Shown here one piece after another: positions 52,613 to 63,631 of a stretch of DNA of 64,000 nucleotides. Made by a program: the position numbers and the translations under genes. Position 1 is the stretch's first letter, and each line of letters opens with the position of its first letter. Source of the DNA: Paenibacillus lupini (GTDB taxonomy: Bacteria > Bacillota > Bacilli > Paenibacillales > Paenibacillaceae); the NCBI RefSeq assembly GCF_011761355.1, contig NZ_JAASRW010000005.1, positions 186,001-250,000 of the forward strand, read 5' to 3'. Under the pieces are notes generated by a model that worked only from the letters and a program-made list of their open reading frames with translations, ran no database searches and was not told the DNA's origin.

Positions 52613-53422
52613 ATGCCAGCGAATGAAAAAATCAGGTTTGAGAATGTCGCGAAAAGCTTCATCGTGCGTGATCCGAAACAAAAAGGGGCGACACAGCAAT
52701 TTACTGCAGTAAAAGATTTAAGCTTTACCGTCAAGGAAGGCGAGTTTATCACATTAGTTGGTCCAAGCGGCTGCGGCAAATCGACCCTGCTTGACTTGAT
52801 CAGTGGTTTAACTCGTCCAACGAGTGGACGTATTTACATGGACGGTAGAGAAATTACTGGTCCAGGTCTTGATCGAGGGATTGTTTTTCAGCAATATGCT
52901 TTATTCCCTTGGAAGACGGCACGTGGCAACATTGAGTTTGGATTGGAAGCAAAGGGAGTCCCTAAGCACGAGCGTAAGGAGTTAGCTGAGCATTTTCTTG
53001 CCTTAGTTGGGCTGAGTGCTTTTGCCAACCGATATCCCCATGAGTTGTCTGGAGGAATGAAGCAGCGTGTAGCAATTGCTCGCAGTCTTGCTTTTAACCC
53101 GGATGTTCTATTAATGGATGAACCTTTTGCGGCGCTGGATGCACAGACTCGTGAAACCTTGCAAAGTGAACTTTTACGAATTTGGCAGAAAACGAAAAAA
53201 ACAATTATTTTCATCACGCATGGAATCGATGAGGCAGTGTACTTGGGGGAACGCGTCGTGGTACTGACTCCGGGGCCAGGTACAGTGAAGAAGATTGTAG
53301 ACATTCCGTTGAAGCACCGGCTGGATGATGCAGATATCCGATCACATCCGGAATTTGTGAAGGCGCGCCATGAAGTATGGAGCTTGCTTCACGAACTGGA
53401 GTATCAAGGTGCTTATATCTAA
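52613..53422 (+). CDS. ABC importer ATPase of the nitrate/sulfonate/taurine family
   Basis: A 269-residue ATPase with Walker A GPSGCGKST (about 53-61), Q-loop VFQQYALFPWKT, signature LSGGMKQR, Walker B VLLMDEPFAALD and switch His in FITHGIDEA. The sequence is of the SsuB/TauB type that powers import of sulfonates or related small organics. ATG 52613 lies 9 bases after the AAAGGG element. The permease follows after 25 bases. The operon order is ATPase, permease, monooxygenase, binding protein, monooxygenase. Confidence 0.93.
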   Translation: MPANEKIRFENVAKSFIVRDPKQKGATQQFTAVKDLSFTVKEGEFITLVGPSGCGKSTLLDLISGLTRPTSGRIYMDGREITGPGLDRGIVFQQYALFPWKTARGNIEFGLEAKGVPKHERKELAEHFLALVGLSAFANRYPHELSGGMKQRVAIARSLAFNPDVLLMDEPFAALDAQTRETLQSELLRIWQKTKKTIIFITHGIDEAVYLGERVVVLTPGPGTVKKIVDIPLKHRLDDADIRSHPEFVKARHEVWSLLHELEYQGAYI

Positions 53423-53447
53423 TTGATTAAGGAGAGGAGATTGTTGA

Positions 53448-54272
53448 ATGGAAAACATTAAAGCAGTTCCTGCTACCTTGCAAAGTAGAAATATTCGAAT
53501 CGGCTGGTCGATCAACTTTCGGAGGCTGCTCAAACAATCTATTGTACTCGTCTTACTAGCCTTATTATGGGAGATTGCTCCGAGCACCGGCATCGTTGAT
53601 CCAGCTTTCTTTCCCCCGTTTTCTGATGTTATTCGGGCGTTGTGGGATTTGATTTTATCCGGGGAATTATTTCATCATTTTGCAGCGAGTATGATTCGTT
53701 CCTTAAGTGGTTTTTCCTTAGCTCTTCTTATTGCGATCCCACTAGGGCTAGCCATTGGCTGGTATCCTCTTGCAAGAGAGCTGCTGAACCCGGTGCTTGA
53801 ATTGTTCCGCAATACTGCGGCATTAGCCTTGCTGCCTGTGTTCATGTTAGTACTGGGAATCGGGGAGACGTCCAAGATTGCTATTGTCCTCTTCGCCTGC
53901 ACATGGCCAATCCTACTGAATACCATCGCAGCTGTAGGGAATGTTGATCCTTTGTTGATCAAATCGGCTAGGTCTATGAACATCTCATCGTTTAAGCTGT
54001 TTCTCAAGGTTATTCTGCCAGCATCCGTCCCTACTATCTTTACCGGAATTCGGATGGCGGGAACAGGAGCGATATTGGTCTTGATTGCTGCTGAGATGGT
54101 AGGCGCGAAGGAAGGTTTAGGTTACCTGATTACCTACTCCCAATATAACTTCCAGATCCCTGAAATGTTTGCCGGCATTCTTACGATTGCTTTACTTGGA
54201 TTATTGATCAATCAAGGATTAAGTGTCATTGAGCGTAAATTTTCCAGATGGAAGCAGCAGGTGAACAGTTAA
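53448..54272 (+). CDS. ABC importer permease of the SsuC/TauC family
   Basis: A 274-residue permease with six helices and the EAA-like cytosolic loop near residues 165-185 (ARSMNISSFKLFLKVILPAS). It pairs with the ATPase encoded immediately upstream. ATG follows AAGGAGAGGAG. Confidence 0.93.
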   Translation: MENIKAVPATLQSRNIRIGWSINFRRLLKQSIVLVLLALLWEIAPSTGIVDPAFFPPFSDVIRALWDLILSGELFHHFAASMIRSLSGFSLALLIAIPLGLAIGWYPLARELLNPVLELFRNTAALALLPVFMLVLGIGETSKIAIVLFACTWPILLNTIAAVGNVDPLLIKSARSMNISSFKLFLKVILPASVPTIFTGIRMAGTGAILVLIAAEMVGAKEGLGYLITYSQYNFQIPEMFAGILTIALLGLLINQGLSVIERKFSRWKQQVNS

Positions 54273-54331
54273 TAGCCATTTTTTTTGCTCTTAATTTGAT
54301 TAAAAATATAGGAATAGTAGGAGTTGGTGAA

Positions 54332-55678
54332 ATGACACAAAAACAAATGAAGCTTGGAGCCTTCTTTAATCTGCCGGGACATCATGTGGCAAGCTGGCGA
54401 TATCCATCTACGGAACCCCGCCGGACCTTGGATCTGGACTATCTAAAGGAATTAGCACAAACGGCGGAACGCGGCAAGTTCGATATGATCTTCTTTGCCG
54501 ATATCCTTGGTCTGAAGCCAACAGGTAATTTCGCTACGTCAACGGTAAAGCTTGATCCTCTTATGATTATAACGGCGCTTGCGGCAGTTACTAGAAATAT
54601 AGGACTAACTGCGACTTTGACCACCACTTATAATGAGCCGTTCCAGGTGGCACGCAAATTCGCCGCCATCGATCATCTGTCCGGAGGACGTGCAGGCTGG
54701 AATGTAGTGACCTCTGGTAATGAGAAGGAGGCGCAGCTGTTCGGCAAAGAGAAGCATCTCGAGCATGCACGCCGTTATGAGCGAGCGGAAGAATTCGTTG
54801 AGCTTACCAAGAAGCTATGGTTCTCCATCGAGAATGAGGCGCTTGTGATCGACAAGGAGAATGGCAAATTCCTGGATGTGGAGAAAATTCATCCGGTTGA
54901 TCATCAGGGGGAATGGTTTAAGGTTCAAGGCTTGCTGGATGCACCGTCGACACCGCAAGGGCATCCCGTCATCGTGCAGGCGGGTTCTTCAGAAGCGGGG
55001 AAAGAGCTTGCCGCGAAGACAGCGGAGGTGATTTTCACAGCGTGGCAGACATTGGAAGAAGCCCAAACCTTCTATCGGGATGTGAAGGGACGTCTGGCCA
55101 AATATGGCCGGAAACCGGAGGATTTGAAAATTATGCCCGGCGTGTTCATCACCGTTGCAAGAACGGAAGCTGAGGCAATTGCTAAGCGAAAAGAATTGAA
55201 TGGATATATTTTGCCGGAAGTTGGGCTCAATTACTTATCTAACTTTATTGGCGTAGATTTGAGCGGTTACGATGTGGATGCTCCTCTTCCGGCAAACGGA
55301 GAGAAGGAAGACAAGACGAATCCTCAGATTCGTACGAATATTATTCGGGCTCTAGCAGAACGTGAAGGGTTAAAAACACTACGTGAAGTTTATGAATTTA
55401 TCGCAGGTGCACGCGGCCATCGGGAGATCGTAGGCACACCTGCTCAAATTGCAGATCAATTAGAGGAATGGTTCTTAAATGAAGGCGCGGATGGGTTCAA
55501 TGTGATGCCGCCTACGTTCCCGGAAGGCTTGAACGATATTGTTGAGCTCGTTATTCCGGAATTACAGCGCCGCGGATTATTCCGTACCGAATATGAAAGT
55601 AATACGCTGCGCGGAAATCTGGGCTTGTCTATTCCCGTTAATCGGTACAAGAAGCAGACACAGCAGACTCATCAATAA
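54332..55678 (+). CDS. NtaA/DmoA-family FMN-dependent monooxygenase (first copy)
   Basis: A 448-residue bacterial-luciferase-type (LLM) flavin monooxygenase. It starts MTQKQMKLGAFFNLPGHHVA and carries FDMIFFADILG, the flavin-site segment SGGRAGWNVVTSGNEKEA, and VQAGSSEAGKELAAKTAEVIF. Relatives (NtaA, DszA, SnaA, DmoA, YxeK) oxygenate C-S or C-N bonds with reduced FMN supplied by a separate reductase. ATG 54332 is preferred because AGGAG and GGTGA lie just ahead. A flavin reductase gene at 46075 is some distance away and not evidently linked. Its paralogue is at 56776. The substrate is not known. Confidence 0.92.
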   Translation: MTQKQMKLGAFFNLPGHHVASWRYPSTEPRRTLDLDYLKELAQTAERGKFDMIFFADILGLKPTGNFATSTVKLDPLMIITALAAVTRNIGLTATLTTTYNEPFQVARKFAAIDHLSGGRAGWNVVTSGNEKEAQLFGKEKHLEHARRYERAEEFVELTKKLWFSIENEALVIDKENGKFLDVEKIHPVDHQGEWFKVQGLLDAPSTPQGHPVIVQAGSSEAGKELAAKTAEVIFTAWQTLEEAQTFYRDVKGRLAKYGRKPEDLKIMPGVFITVARTEAEAIAKRKELNGYILPEVGLNYLSNFIGVDLSGYDVDAPLPANGEKEDKTNPQIRTNIIRALAEREGLKTLREVYEFIAGARGHREIVGTPAQIADQLEEWFLNEGADGFNVMPPTFPEGLNDIVELVIPELQRRGLFRTEYESNTLRGNLGLSIPVNRYKKQTQQTHQ

Positions 55679-55707
55679 TAGGAAGATTTATATAAGGGGG
55701 TTGTCTT

Positions 55708-56724
55708 ATGAAGAGACGTTATAAATACGTACATGTACTGTTGGTTACTTTGGGACTTATTAGTGTGGTGCTTGCAGGCTGCTCATCCAGCAAGGCAAAG
55801 TCGGGTGAAGAAGACAAGGTACTCCAGTACAATGGTGCACCTGGAAGTGTATCGTTCCCGGAATTAGCGAAGGATTTGGGATATCTCGGCGACTTGGAGC
55901 TGGAATCAATCGGAAGCAGCACCGGCGGACCAGAAAGTATTCAATTAACAGCGACTAAACAAATTGATTTTGGATCGGCATTTAACGGAGCTATTATTAA
56001 ATCCATTTCGCAAAACGTCAAAATCAAATCGGTAATCGGTTCGTATGGCAGCGATAAAAACACGTATATTGGTGCCTATGTGCTTGAAGGAAGCCCGATC
56101 AAATCGCCCAAAGATTTTATCGGCAAAAAAGTAGGCGTAAACACGCTTGGCGCACATCTGGAGTTTGTAACGAAGGACTATTTGCGCAAAGGCGGCTTAA
56201 CGGAGAAGGAAATTGAACAAGTGACGCTGGTCACGATCCCGTCTGCTAATGCGGAACAAATTCTTCGCAGTAAGCAGATCGACGTTGTTTTATTAAGTGG
56301 TGTTGCTAGAGACCGAGCTCTCGATAAAGGCGGTATCGTCGAACTCTTTAAGGACATTGATGTATTCAGCTCCGAATTTACGGCAGGTGATTACTTCTTC
56401 AGAGAGGAGTACATCAAGAACAACCCCGACACCGTTAAGCTATTTGTTGATGGTGTAGCCAAGGCCATTGAGTGGGCTCGTACGACCCCGCGTGAAGAAG
56501 TCATCAAACGGTTCGAGACGATTATTAAGAACCGAGATGGCAATGAACCTACCGAGAATCTGAAGTATTGGAAAAGTACAGGGATCGCTCAAGCTGGTGG
56601 TGTCATTACCCCAGATGAATACCAAGTCTGGATTGACTGGCTGGTGGCGAACGGTGATTTGAAGAAAGGGCAGGTAAAGACCGAAGATTTGTATACAAAC
56701 GAATTTAATTCTTTCGCCAAATAG
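55708..56724 (+). CDS. Solute-binding lipoprotein of the SsuA/NMT1-like family
   Basis: A 338-residue lipoprotein with lipobox VVLAGCSSSK (Cys about 25). A two-lobe binding fold follows (VLQYNGAPGSVSFPELAKDL; then KSPKDFIGKKVGVNTLGAHL; then QILRSKQIDVVLLSG). Such proteins bind sulfonates, nitrate or small amines outside the cell for the adjacent SsuB/SsuC-type importer. It lies between the two monooxygenase genes. ATG follows AAGGGGG. Confidence 0.92.
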   Translation: MKRRYKYVHVLLVTLGLISVVLAGCSSSKAKSGEEDKVLQYNGAPGSVSFPELAKDLGYLGDLELESIGSSTGGPESIQLTATKQIDFGSAFNGAIIKSISQNVKIKSVIGSYGSDKNTYIGAYVLEGSPIKSPKDFIGKKVGVNTLGAHLEFVTKDYLRKGGLTEKEIEQVTLVTIPSANAEQILRSKQIDVVLLSGVARDRALDKGGIVELFKDIDVFSSEFTAGDYFFREEYIKNNPDTVKLFVDGVAKAIEWARTTPREEVIKRFETIIKNRDGNEPTENLKYWKSTGIAQAGGVITPDEYQVWIDWLVANGDLKKGQVKTEDLYTNEFNSFAK

Positions 56725-56775
56725 TAACGGTATATCAAATATAAAAATAATAGAAGAAGATATGGAGTGGTGAAA

Positions 56776-58113
56776 ATGACGTTGAGACAAATGAAACTTG
56801 GAGCTTTTGTTATGCTACCCGGCCATCATGTGGCAAGCTGGAGGCATCCTGACTCAGGTGCAGACCGTACCTTTGATCTGGCTTATTTAGCGGAGATCGC
56901 CAAGACGGCGGAACGTGCCAAGTTTGATACGATCTTTTTCGCGGACGGATTTGGTTCAAATCTCAATCAGCATTCGAGTTCTGCACTTAAGTTGGATCCG
57001 GTTGTTATCATCTCGGCACTTGCGGCTGTGACGGAAAAAATCGGGTTAGTCGCTACTTTGACGACGACCTATAATGAACCATTCCATGTCGCACGTAAAT
57101 TTGGTTCCATTAATCATCTCTCGAACGGCCGTGCAGCTTGGAACGTCGTGACTTCTGCAAATGATAAAGAGTCTGTTCTATTTGGCAAAGAGAAGCATCT
57201 GGAGCACGCCAGCCGTTATGAGCGAGCAGAGGAATTCGTTGAGCTCGTCCAGAAGCTGTGGCAGTCCATTGAACCGGACGCGCTTGTCATCGATAAAGAG
57301 AACGGACGTTTTCTCGATGTAGATAAGGTGCATCCTGTCACGCATGAAGGAAAATGGTTCAAAGTAACGGGTACGCTGGATTCGCCATCGCATCCACATG
57401 GTAATCCGGTTATCGTGCAGGCTGGATCCTCAGAAGCCGGGAAAGAGCTTGCTGCCAAGACGGCGGAGGTCATATTTACGGCTTGGCAGACATTGGAGGA
57501 TGCGCAAGCCTTCTATCGGGATGTAAAAGGGCGTTTAGCCAAATATGGTCGTGATAAGGAAGAGTTGAAAATCATGCCAGGTGTCTTTATTACTGTTGCC
57601 AAGACGGAAGAAGAGGCGCTGGCGAAGCAGAAGGAGCTGAACAGCTACATACTGCCAGAGGTCGGCTTGGCTTATCTGTCTGCCTTCACCAATACCGACT
57701 TGTCCGGCTATGATGTAGATGGGCCGCTGCCTGAATTCGACACAATTGAGGATAAGACGAATCCGCGCATACGCTACAACATCATCCGCGAAATTGCGGA
57801 ACGAGAAAATTTAACAACCATTCGTGCTGTATATGAACGGATTGCCGGCGCGCGAGGACATCGTGAAATCGTCGGAACGCCTTCGCAGATTGCTGACCAG
57901 CTGGAAGAGTGGTTCCTGAATGATGGCGCCGATGGCTTCAATATTATGTCTCCGTACTTCCCAGGCGGTTTCGAGGATATTATCGAGCTCGTTGTTCCCG
58001 AGCTGCAGCGGCGAGGTTTATTCCGCACGGAATATGAGAGCAGCACGCTTAGGGGGAATTTAGGTCTTCCTGTTCCTGCGGTAGGTCTCGAGAAGGCGGG
58101 AGCTAAAGTCTAA
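56776..58113 (+). CDS. NtaA/DmoA-family FMN-dependent monooxygenase (second copy)
   Basis: A 445-residue protein that is co-linear with the copy at 54332 and clearly its tandem paralogue, with most residues matching by eye. It has FDTIFFADGFGS, SNGRAAWNVVTSANDKES, VQAGSSEAGKELAAKTAEV and the shared ending ESSTLRGNLGLPVPA. Differences gather in the loop after FFADG (SNLNQHSSSALK) and in the C-terminal tail, which may alter substrate choice. ATG 56776 has GGAG about 8 bases ahead. It is the last gene of the organosulfur-type operon. Confidence 0.92.
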   Translation: MTLRQMKLGAFVMLPGHHVASWRHPDSGADRTFDLAYLAEIAKTAERAKFDTIFFADGFGSNLNQHSSSALKLDPVVIISALAAVTEKIGLVATLTTTYNEPFHVARKFGSINHLSNGRAAWNVVTSANDKESVLFGKEKHLEHASRYERAEEFVELVQKLWQSIEPDALVIDKENGRFLDVDKVHPVTHEGKWFKVTGTLDSPSHPHGNPVIVQAGSSEAGKELAAKTAEVIFTAWQTLEDAQAFYRDVKGRLAKYGRDKEELKIMPGVFITVAKTEEEALAKQKELNSYILPEVGLAYLSAFTNTDLSGYDVDGPLPEFDTIEDKTNPRIRYNIIREIAERENLTTIRAVYERIAGARGHREIVGTPSQIADQLEEWFLNDGADGFNIMSPYFPGGFEDIIELVVPELQRRGLFRTEYESSTLRGNLGLPVPAVGLEKAGAKV

Positions 58114-58179
58114 CGAAAGACCATCCATGATCCGATACAACAGAGGAAGGCTATTATTTTCTGAAGTGGGAGGAAGATC

Positions 58180-58356
58180 ATGGACATTCCGGCTTTATCC
58201 GTTGCCATGTCGCAGAGTAAACTCATGACTGATGTTGGCATCAGCGTGCTTAAGATGGCACAGGATCACGCAGCGCAGCAGTCACAGCAGATGGTGCAAA
58301 TGATGGCACAAAGCGTGCAGCCCCACCTTGGCGGCAGTATCGATTTGAAAGTGTAA
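58180..58356 (+). CDS. yjfB: YjfB-family small protein (intact copy)
   Basis: A 58-residue protein: MDIPALSVAMSQSKLMTDVG, then ISVLKMAQDHAAQQSQQMVQ, then the family ending QSVQPHLGGSIDLKV. YjfB is annotated as a putative motility protein, but its role is unproven. GGGAGG lies 7 bases before the ATG. A strong bidirectional terminator follows. A degraded homologue is at 44101. Confidence 0.88.
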   Translation: MDIPALSVAMSQSKLMTDVGISVLKMAQDHAAQQSQQMVQMMAQSVQPHLGGSIDLKV

Positions 58357-58371
58357 CTAATGTAGAAAAAA

Positions 58372-58412
58372 GGCCGCCTATACGTCGATAAGACGTAAAA
58401 GGCGGCTTTTTA
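58372..58412. terminator. Bidirectional terminator between yjfB and katG
   Basis: GGCCGCCTATACGTC and GACGTAAAAGGCGGC pair around GATAA, with an A-run before and five T after. It serves yjfB on the + strand and katG on the minus strand. Confidence 0.88.
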
Positions 58413-58428
58413 TGTTTATGAGATAGTA

Positions 58429-60618
<2,190 letters not shown>

Positions 60619-60673
60619 TCAATCATCTCCTATTGGGTTTATTGAAGTAGCAAATAAATTTGCTCTTATCCTC

Positions 60674-60702
60674 TTTATAAATCTATATACAACTGAAAGC
60701 AA
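60674..60702 (-). promoter_or_regulatory. katG promoter
   Basis: On the minus strand, TTGCTT (60697-60702) and TATAAA (60674-60679) have a 17-base spacer, about 60-70 bases upstream of the katG ATG. Confidence 0.6.
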
Positions 60703-60955
60703 TGCTAGAAATAACTTTTCATCTAATCTTCACGGAGACTCTGATAATTTAAAAGAGTTAGAGGTAAATGACATGCCCATTTCCAAAAAAACCACCTCTT
60801 ATGGTGATCTTTGTTTTTTATTGCATACAAGGATAACCTCGAAAAATTCAACAATGTTCTTAAAACTTTTACCGCCTAAAGTGTTTCGAATCATGAGGAG
60901 GCATGCTACAATGTAGGCACTAGTAAACCGCTTAACTTATTCATGCTAATCATTG

Positions 60956-60969
60956 TGATAACGCTTTCA
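60956..60969 (+). promoter_or_regulatory. cre site (CcpA operator) upstream of the AraC sensor gene
   Basis: TGATAACGCTTTCA matches the consensus TGWNANCGNTNWCA at every fixed position and is 30 bases ahead of the ATG, so CcpA may shut off the regulator gene when preferred sugars are present. Confidence 0.75.
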
Positions 60970-60999
60970 TATAGAGTCAGGTTTGGCAGGAGGTTGAAC

Positions 61000-63267
61000 A
61001 TGCTAAAGCTTAACAATTGGTATTTAAGGCTGCTCGTTTCTTATTTTCCAATATTGGTGTTGACCGTATCGATGATCATTTTCTTGTCGTTCATCGCGGT
61101 TAATGAAATATCTCGTTCAGAGACGGCAAAGGCAGATAAAATTACGACCGGGTATGTCGTAAACAGTGTGGAACGGTCTATACGTGAAGTAGAGTTTAAT
61201 GTACTGAAGGAAGCCGAGGTGAACAAGAGCTATGCGGCATATTTGAATGGTACATCCGAGTCCACAACGATTAAATATAACGTTGTCCATAGCCTGCGGT
61301 CGATGATTGAAGATAATGACCTGGTCGAATCCATTTATTTGTACAAGCAGTCGGATAATTCCGTGCTCACTTCTAGTGGTCAGACCGATTTATCGGAGTT
61401 TGGTGACCGTGAATTTATTCAGAAGGCAAATAATAACCGGGATTTCCAAGGATGGTCGGCAAGCCGTGAGTTCCGGGAATTTGACGGACTGAAGCCGGTA
61501 CGGGTTATTTCCATGTACAAGCAGACGCCGCTTCCATTCGGAAAAGACGGCATACTGGTCGTCAACATCAATTTATATAATGTGGAGCAACTGATTGGAA
61601 GCATGACGAATCATCAGGTTTCGTTCATGCGGATCACCGATGCAGCAAAGCAGCCAATTTATCCGGGAGACAGCTCTGCTCCTAGTGGGAAAGTGCTGAC
61701 AACGCTCACCTCCGGGTCGCTGGGCTGGACGTTTGAGAGTGGTCTTCAGGCTGGTCATTTGCGCAGCTGGGTATCGGTTGTATCGTATGTATGGGTAATT
61801 ATCGCGGTACTGACTTTTGTTGTAGCCATTGTCTATATTATTTGGGTTACACGGCGAAATTATAAGCCGATCAGGCTGATGATGAACCGAATTCAAGCGC
61901 TGCAACTCAGGGGGAGTGACGGCTCAGCGGTTAAGACGGACGATCTGACGATGATCGATCGAGCGCTCGAGAATTTAATTGTTCAGTCTCTTGATCATGA
62001 GAAGGAGCAGCAAGAAAGCATTGTGCTTGGGCGCAGGCAGCTGTTTAATGAGCTCATTAGCGGACAGCGCGGCGAAAAAATGATGGAACGACTGCATAGG
62101 CTGAATCTCCTGCCGGATGCAGGGCAGTACGCCGTTATGGTCGTCAGGCTGAACAGGTACGATGATTTCCAAGCAGAAAATACGCTTCATGAGCAGAATG
62201 TATTAAAATTCGCGCTGGGTAATGTGATGCAGGAGCTTGCAAGTGGTGAAGGTTTGCAGGGATGGGGAGAATGGTCCGCATCGGATCGGATCACGTTTGT
62301 GTTTGCTACAGCCGACACCAGCACTCGGGTTCAGGACCAGCTTCGTAAAACAGCAATAGTTGCACGGGAATGGGTAGGGGAGCATTTGCGCTTCAATATT
62401 TCCATTGGTATCGGCTCCATTGTGAATGACTGGGGCGGAATTGGACGTTCCTACCGTGATGCCCTAAACGGAATGGAATATCAATTCGCCATCGGGCGTA
62501 ATGCGATTACCTATAGTGGTGATATTCCACTCGATCAGTCGCGGGGAATGTACAATTACATGCAGCAGAGTACGAACTGTGTGCAGGAGTTCCGCTTAAC
62601 GAATGAAAGCTGGCGGGATACGTTTGAGCAGCTATTTAAGCATTTTGAAACAGATGTAATGAAGGATGAAGATATTTTATCGTTTATCCAGCTTTTCCTG
62701 CAGATGCTAAGCCGGGAGCTGAAGGAGCTGTCGGACTCTTTGAATGAATGTCTGGATGGTAACCGAATTTCTGAATTGCTTGTAAGCCTGAGAGGAGCAT
62801 CAGCACTTCCAGAGATGAAAGAGCTGCTGTTGGATTACCTCGTCCAAGTCTACGATACGTATGTAGCGATGAGTCAGGCCAAAGGCTATAAAACGATGAT
62901 TACCGAGATAAGAGATTATATTCAAGAGAACTTCGCCGATCCGGATCTGTCTCTTAAGCATTTGAGTGATCGGTTCGAAATATCAGGCAAATATGCCAGT
63001 CATCTGTTCAAGCTGGAGTACGATATGAAGTTTGTTGATTTTCTTGTACAGCTTCGGATGCAGCAAGCTGAGCGACTGCTAGCCGAGACAGAAGAGACGG
63101 TACAAAATATTGCCCTTCAAGTTGGTTATGCTAACTCCATAACATTCGGACGGGTATTTAAAAGGTTGACTGGTGTAACACCAGGCGAATTCCGCAAGCT
63201 GAAGATGCGCCCTTCCACTTTACCATTAGGCGTACAGGGCAATCGTGATGAAGCTACTATAGAATGA
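61000..63267 (+). CDS. AraC-family regulator with transmembrane sensor domain (second copy)
   Basis: A 755-residue protein built like the one at 8196. TM1 is at about 12-35 (SYFPILVLTVSMIIFLSFIA). A dCache-like extracellular domain spans about 36-250, and TM2 is at about 262-285 (WVSVVSYVWVIIAVLTFVVAI). A degenerate GGDEF-like region (YAVMVVRLNRYDDF onward) follows. C-terminal AraC HTH motifs are LSLKHLSDRFEISGKYASHLF and VQNIALQVGYANSITFGRVF. ATG 61000 has AGGAGG 7 bases ahead. It probably controls the binding-protein operon that starts at 63632. The overall similarity to the 8196 protein suggests a duplicated regulatory module with a changed sensor domain. Confidence 0.92.
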   Translation: MLKLNNWYLRLLVSYFPILVLTVSMIIFLSFIAVNEISRSETAKADKITTGYVVNSVERSIREVEFNVLKEAEVNKSYAAYLNGTSESTTIKYNVVHSLRSMIEDNDLVESIYLYKQSDNSVLTSSGQTDLSEFGDREFIQKANNNRDFQGWSASREFREFDGLKPVRVISMYKQTPLPFGKDGILVVNINLYNVEQLIGSMTNHQVSFMRITDAAKQPIYPGDSSAPSGKVLTTLTSGSLGWTFESGLQAGHLRSWVSVVSYVWVIIAVLTFVVAIVYIIWVTRRNYKPIRLMMNRIQALQLRGSDGSAVKTDDLTMIDRALENLIVQSLDHEKEQQESIVLGRRQLFNELISGQRGEKMMERLHRLNLLPDAGQYAVMVVRLNRYDDFQAENTLHEQNVLKFALGNVMQELASGEGLQGWGEWSASDRITFVFATADTSTRVQDQLRKTAIVAREWVGEHLRFNISIGIGSIVNDWGGIGRSYRDALNGMEYQFAIGRNAITYSGDIPLDQSRGMYNYMQQSTNCVQEFRLTNESWRDTFEQLFKHFETDVMKDEDILSFIQLFLQMLSRELKELSDSLNECLDGNRISELLVSLRGASALPEMKELLLDYLVQVYDTYVAMSQAKGYKTMITEIRDYIQENFADPDLSLKHLSDRFEISGKYASHLFKLEYDMKFVDFLVQLRMQQAERLLAETEETVQNIALQVGYANSITFGRVFKRLTGVTPGEFRKLKMRPSTLPLGVQGNRDEATIE

Positions 63268-63291
63268 TGACAATAATGATCTATGTATGAT

Positions 63292-63350
63292 GACAGCGGT
63301 GGCCCGGATAATGTATTTCATTCGGACCACCGCTGTCGTTCTTTTTTATA
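63292..63350 (+). terminator. Terminator after the second AraC sensor gene
   Basis: GACAGCGGTGGCCCGGAT and ATTCGGACCACCGCTGTC form an 18-bp stem with two mismatches, followed by GTTCTTTTTT. Confidence 0.9.
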
Positions 63351-63563
63351 GTCAATCGTATGGTTTATCGCAGGAAAAGGCTTTATTACGGGCTTTTTGC
63401 TATACGGTTTATATCGGGAAAATGATTTATTCTAAGCTTCAAAAGCCTTATGGGGCAACGGATTGGAGGAACGGTTTGCTAAGCCGAAACTGGTTTATTG
63501 TCACGATATTGGAGGGCGTGTCATACTGAGGCCACTTCCCAAACACGGACCAACAGTAAAGCT

Positions 63564-63577
63564 TGTAAGCGTGTTCA
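63564..63577 (+). promoter_or_regulatory. cre-like sequence upstream of the lipoprotein gene
   Basis: TGTAAGCGTGTTCA fits the cre consensus with one mismatch at a fixed position. It lies 54 bases ahead of the ATG and downstream of the proposed promoter, where a CcpA roadblock would act. Confidence 0.45.
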
Positions 63578-63631
63578 ATCAATAACACCGGGTGCAGGAA
63601 GCAAACCTTAATAAAGAGGGGTTGGGTTCAA

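Larger units (their letters stand above)
60619..60999. other. katG - AraC sensor divergent intergenic region
   Basis: This 381-base stretch carries the katG promoter (60674-60702, minus) and a perfect cre match (60956-60969) near the AraC start. The reading frame at 60551-60916 has no family pattern and no ribosome site. The remaining sequence is AT-rich with no visible gene. Confidence 0.6.
63268..63631. other. Intergenic leader of the sugar-binding lipoprotein gene
   Basis: It holds a terminator for the AraC gene (63292-63350), a possible promoter TTGTCA-18-CATACT (63498-63527) and a near-cre sequence at 63564-63577. The short frame at 63287-63529 overlaps the terminator and is not believable as a gene. 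Confidence 0.55.

Noticed and set aside
60619..60720. PerR or Fur box in the katG promoter
   Set aside because: No stretch matches TTATAATNATTATAA closely; only ordinary AT-rich sequence is seen.
63287..63529. 80-codon frame after the AraC sensor gene
   Set aside because: Its start lies at the terminator stem of the AraC gene, with no ribosome site and no family pattern.
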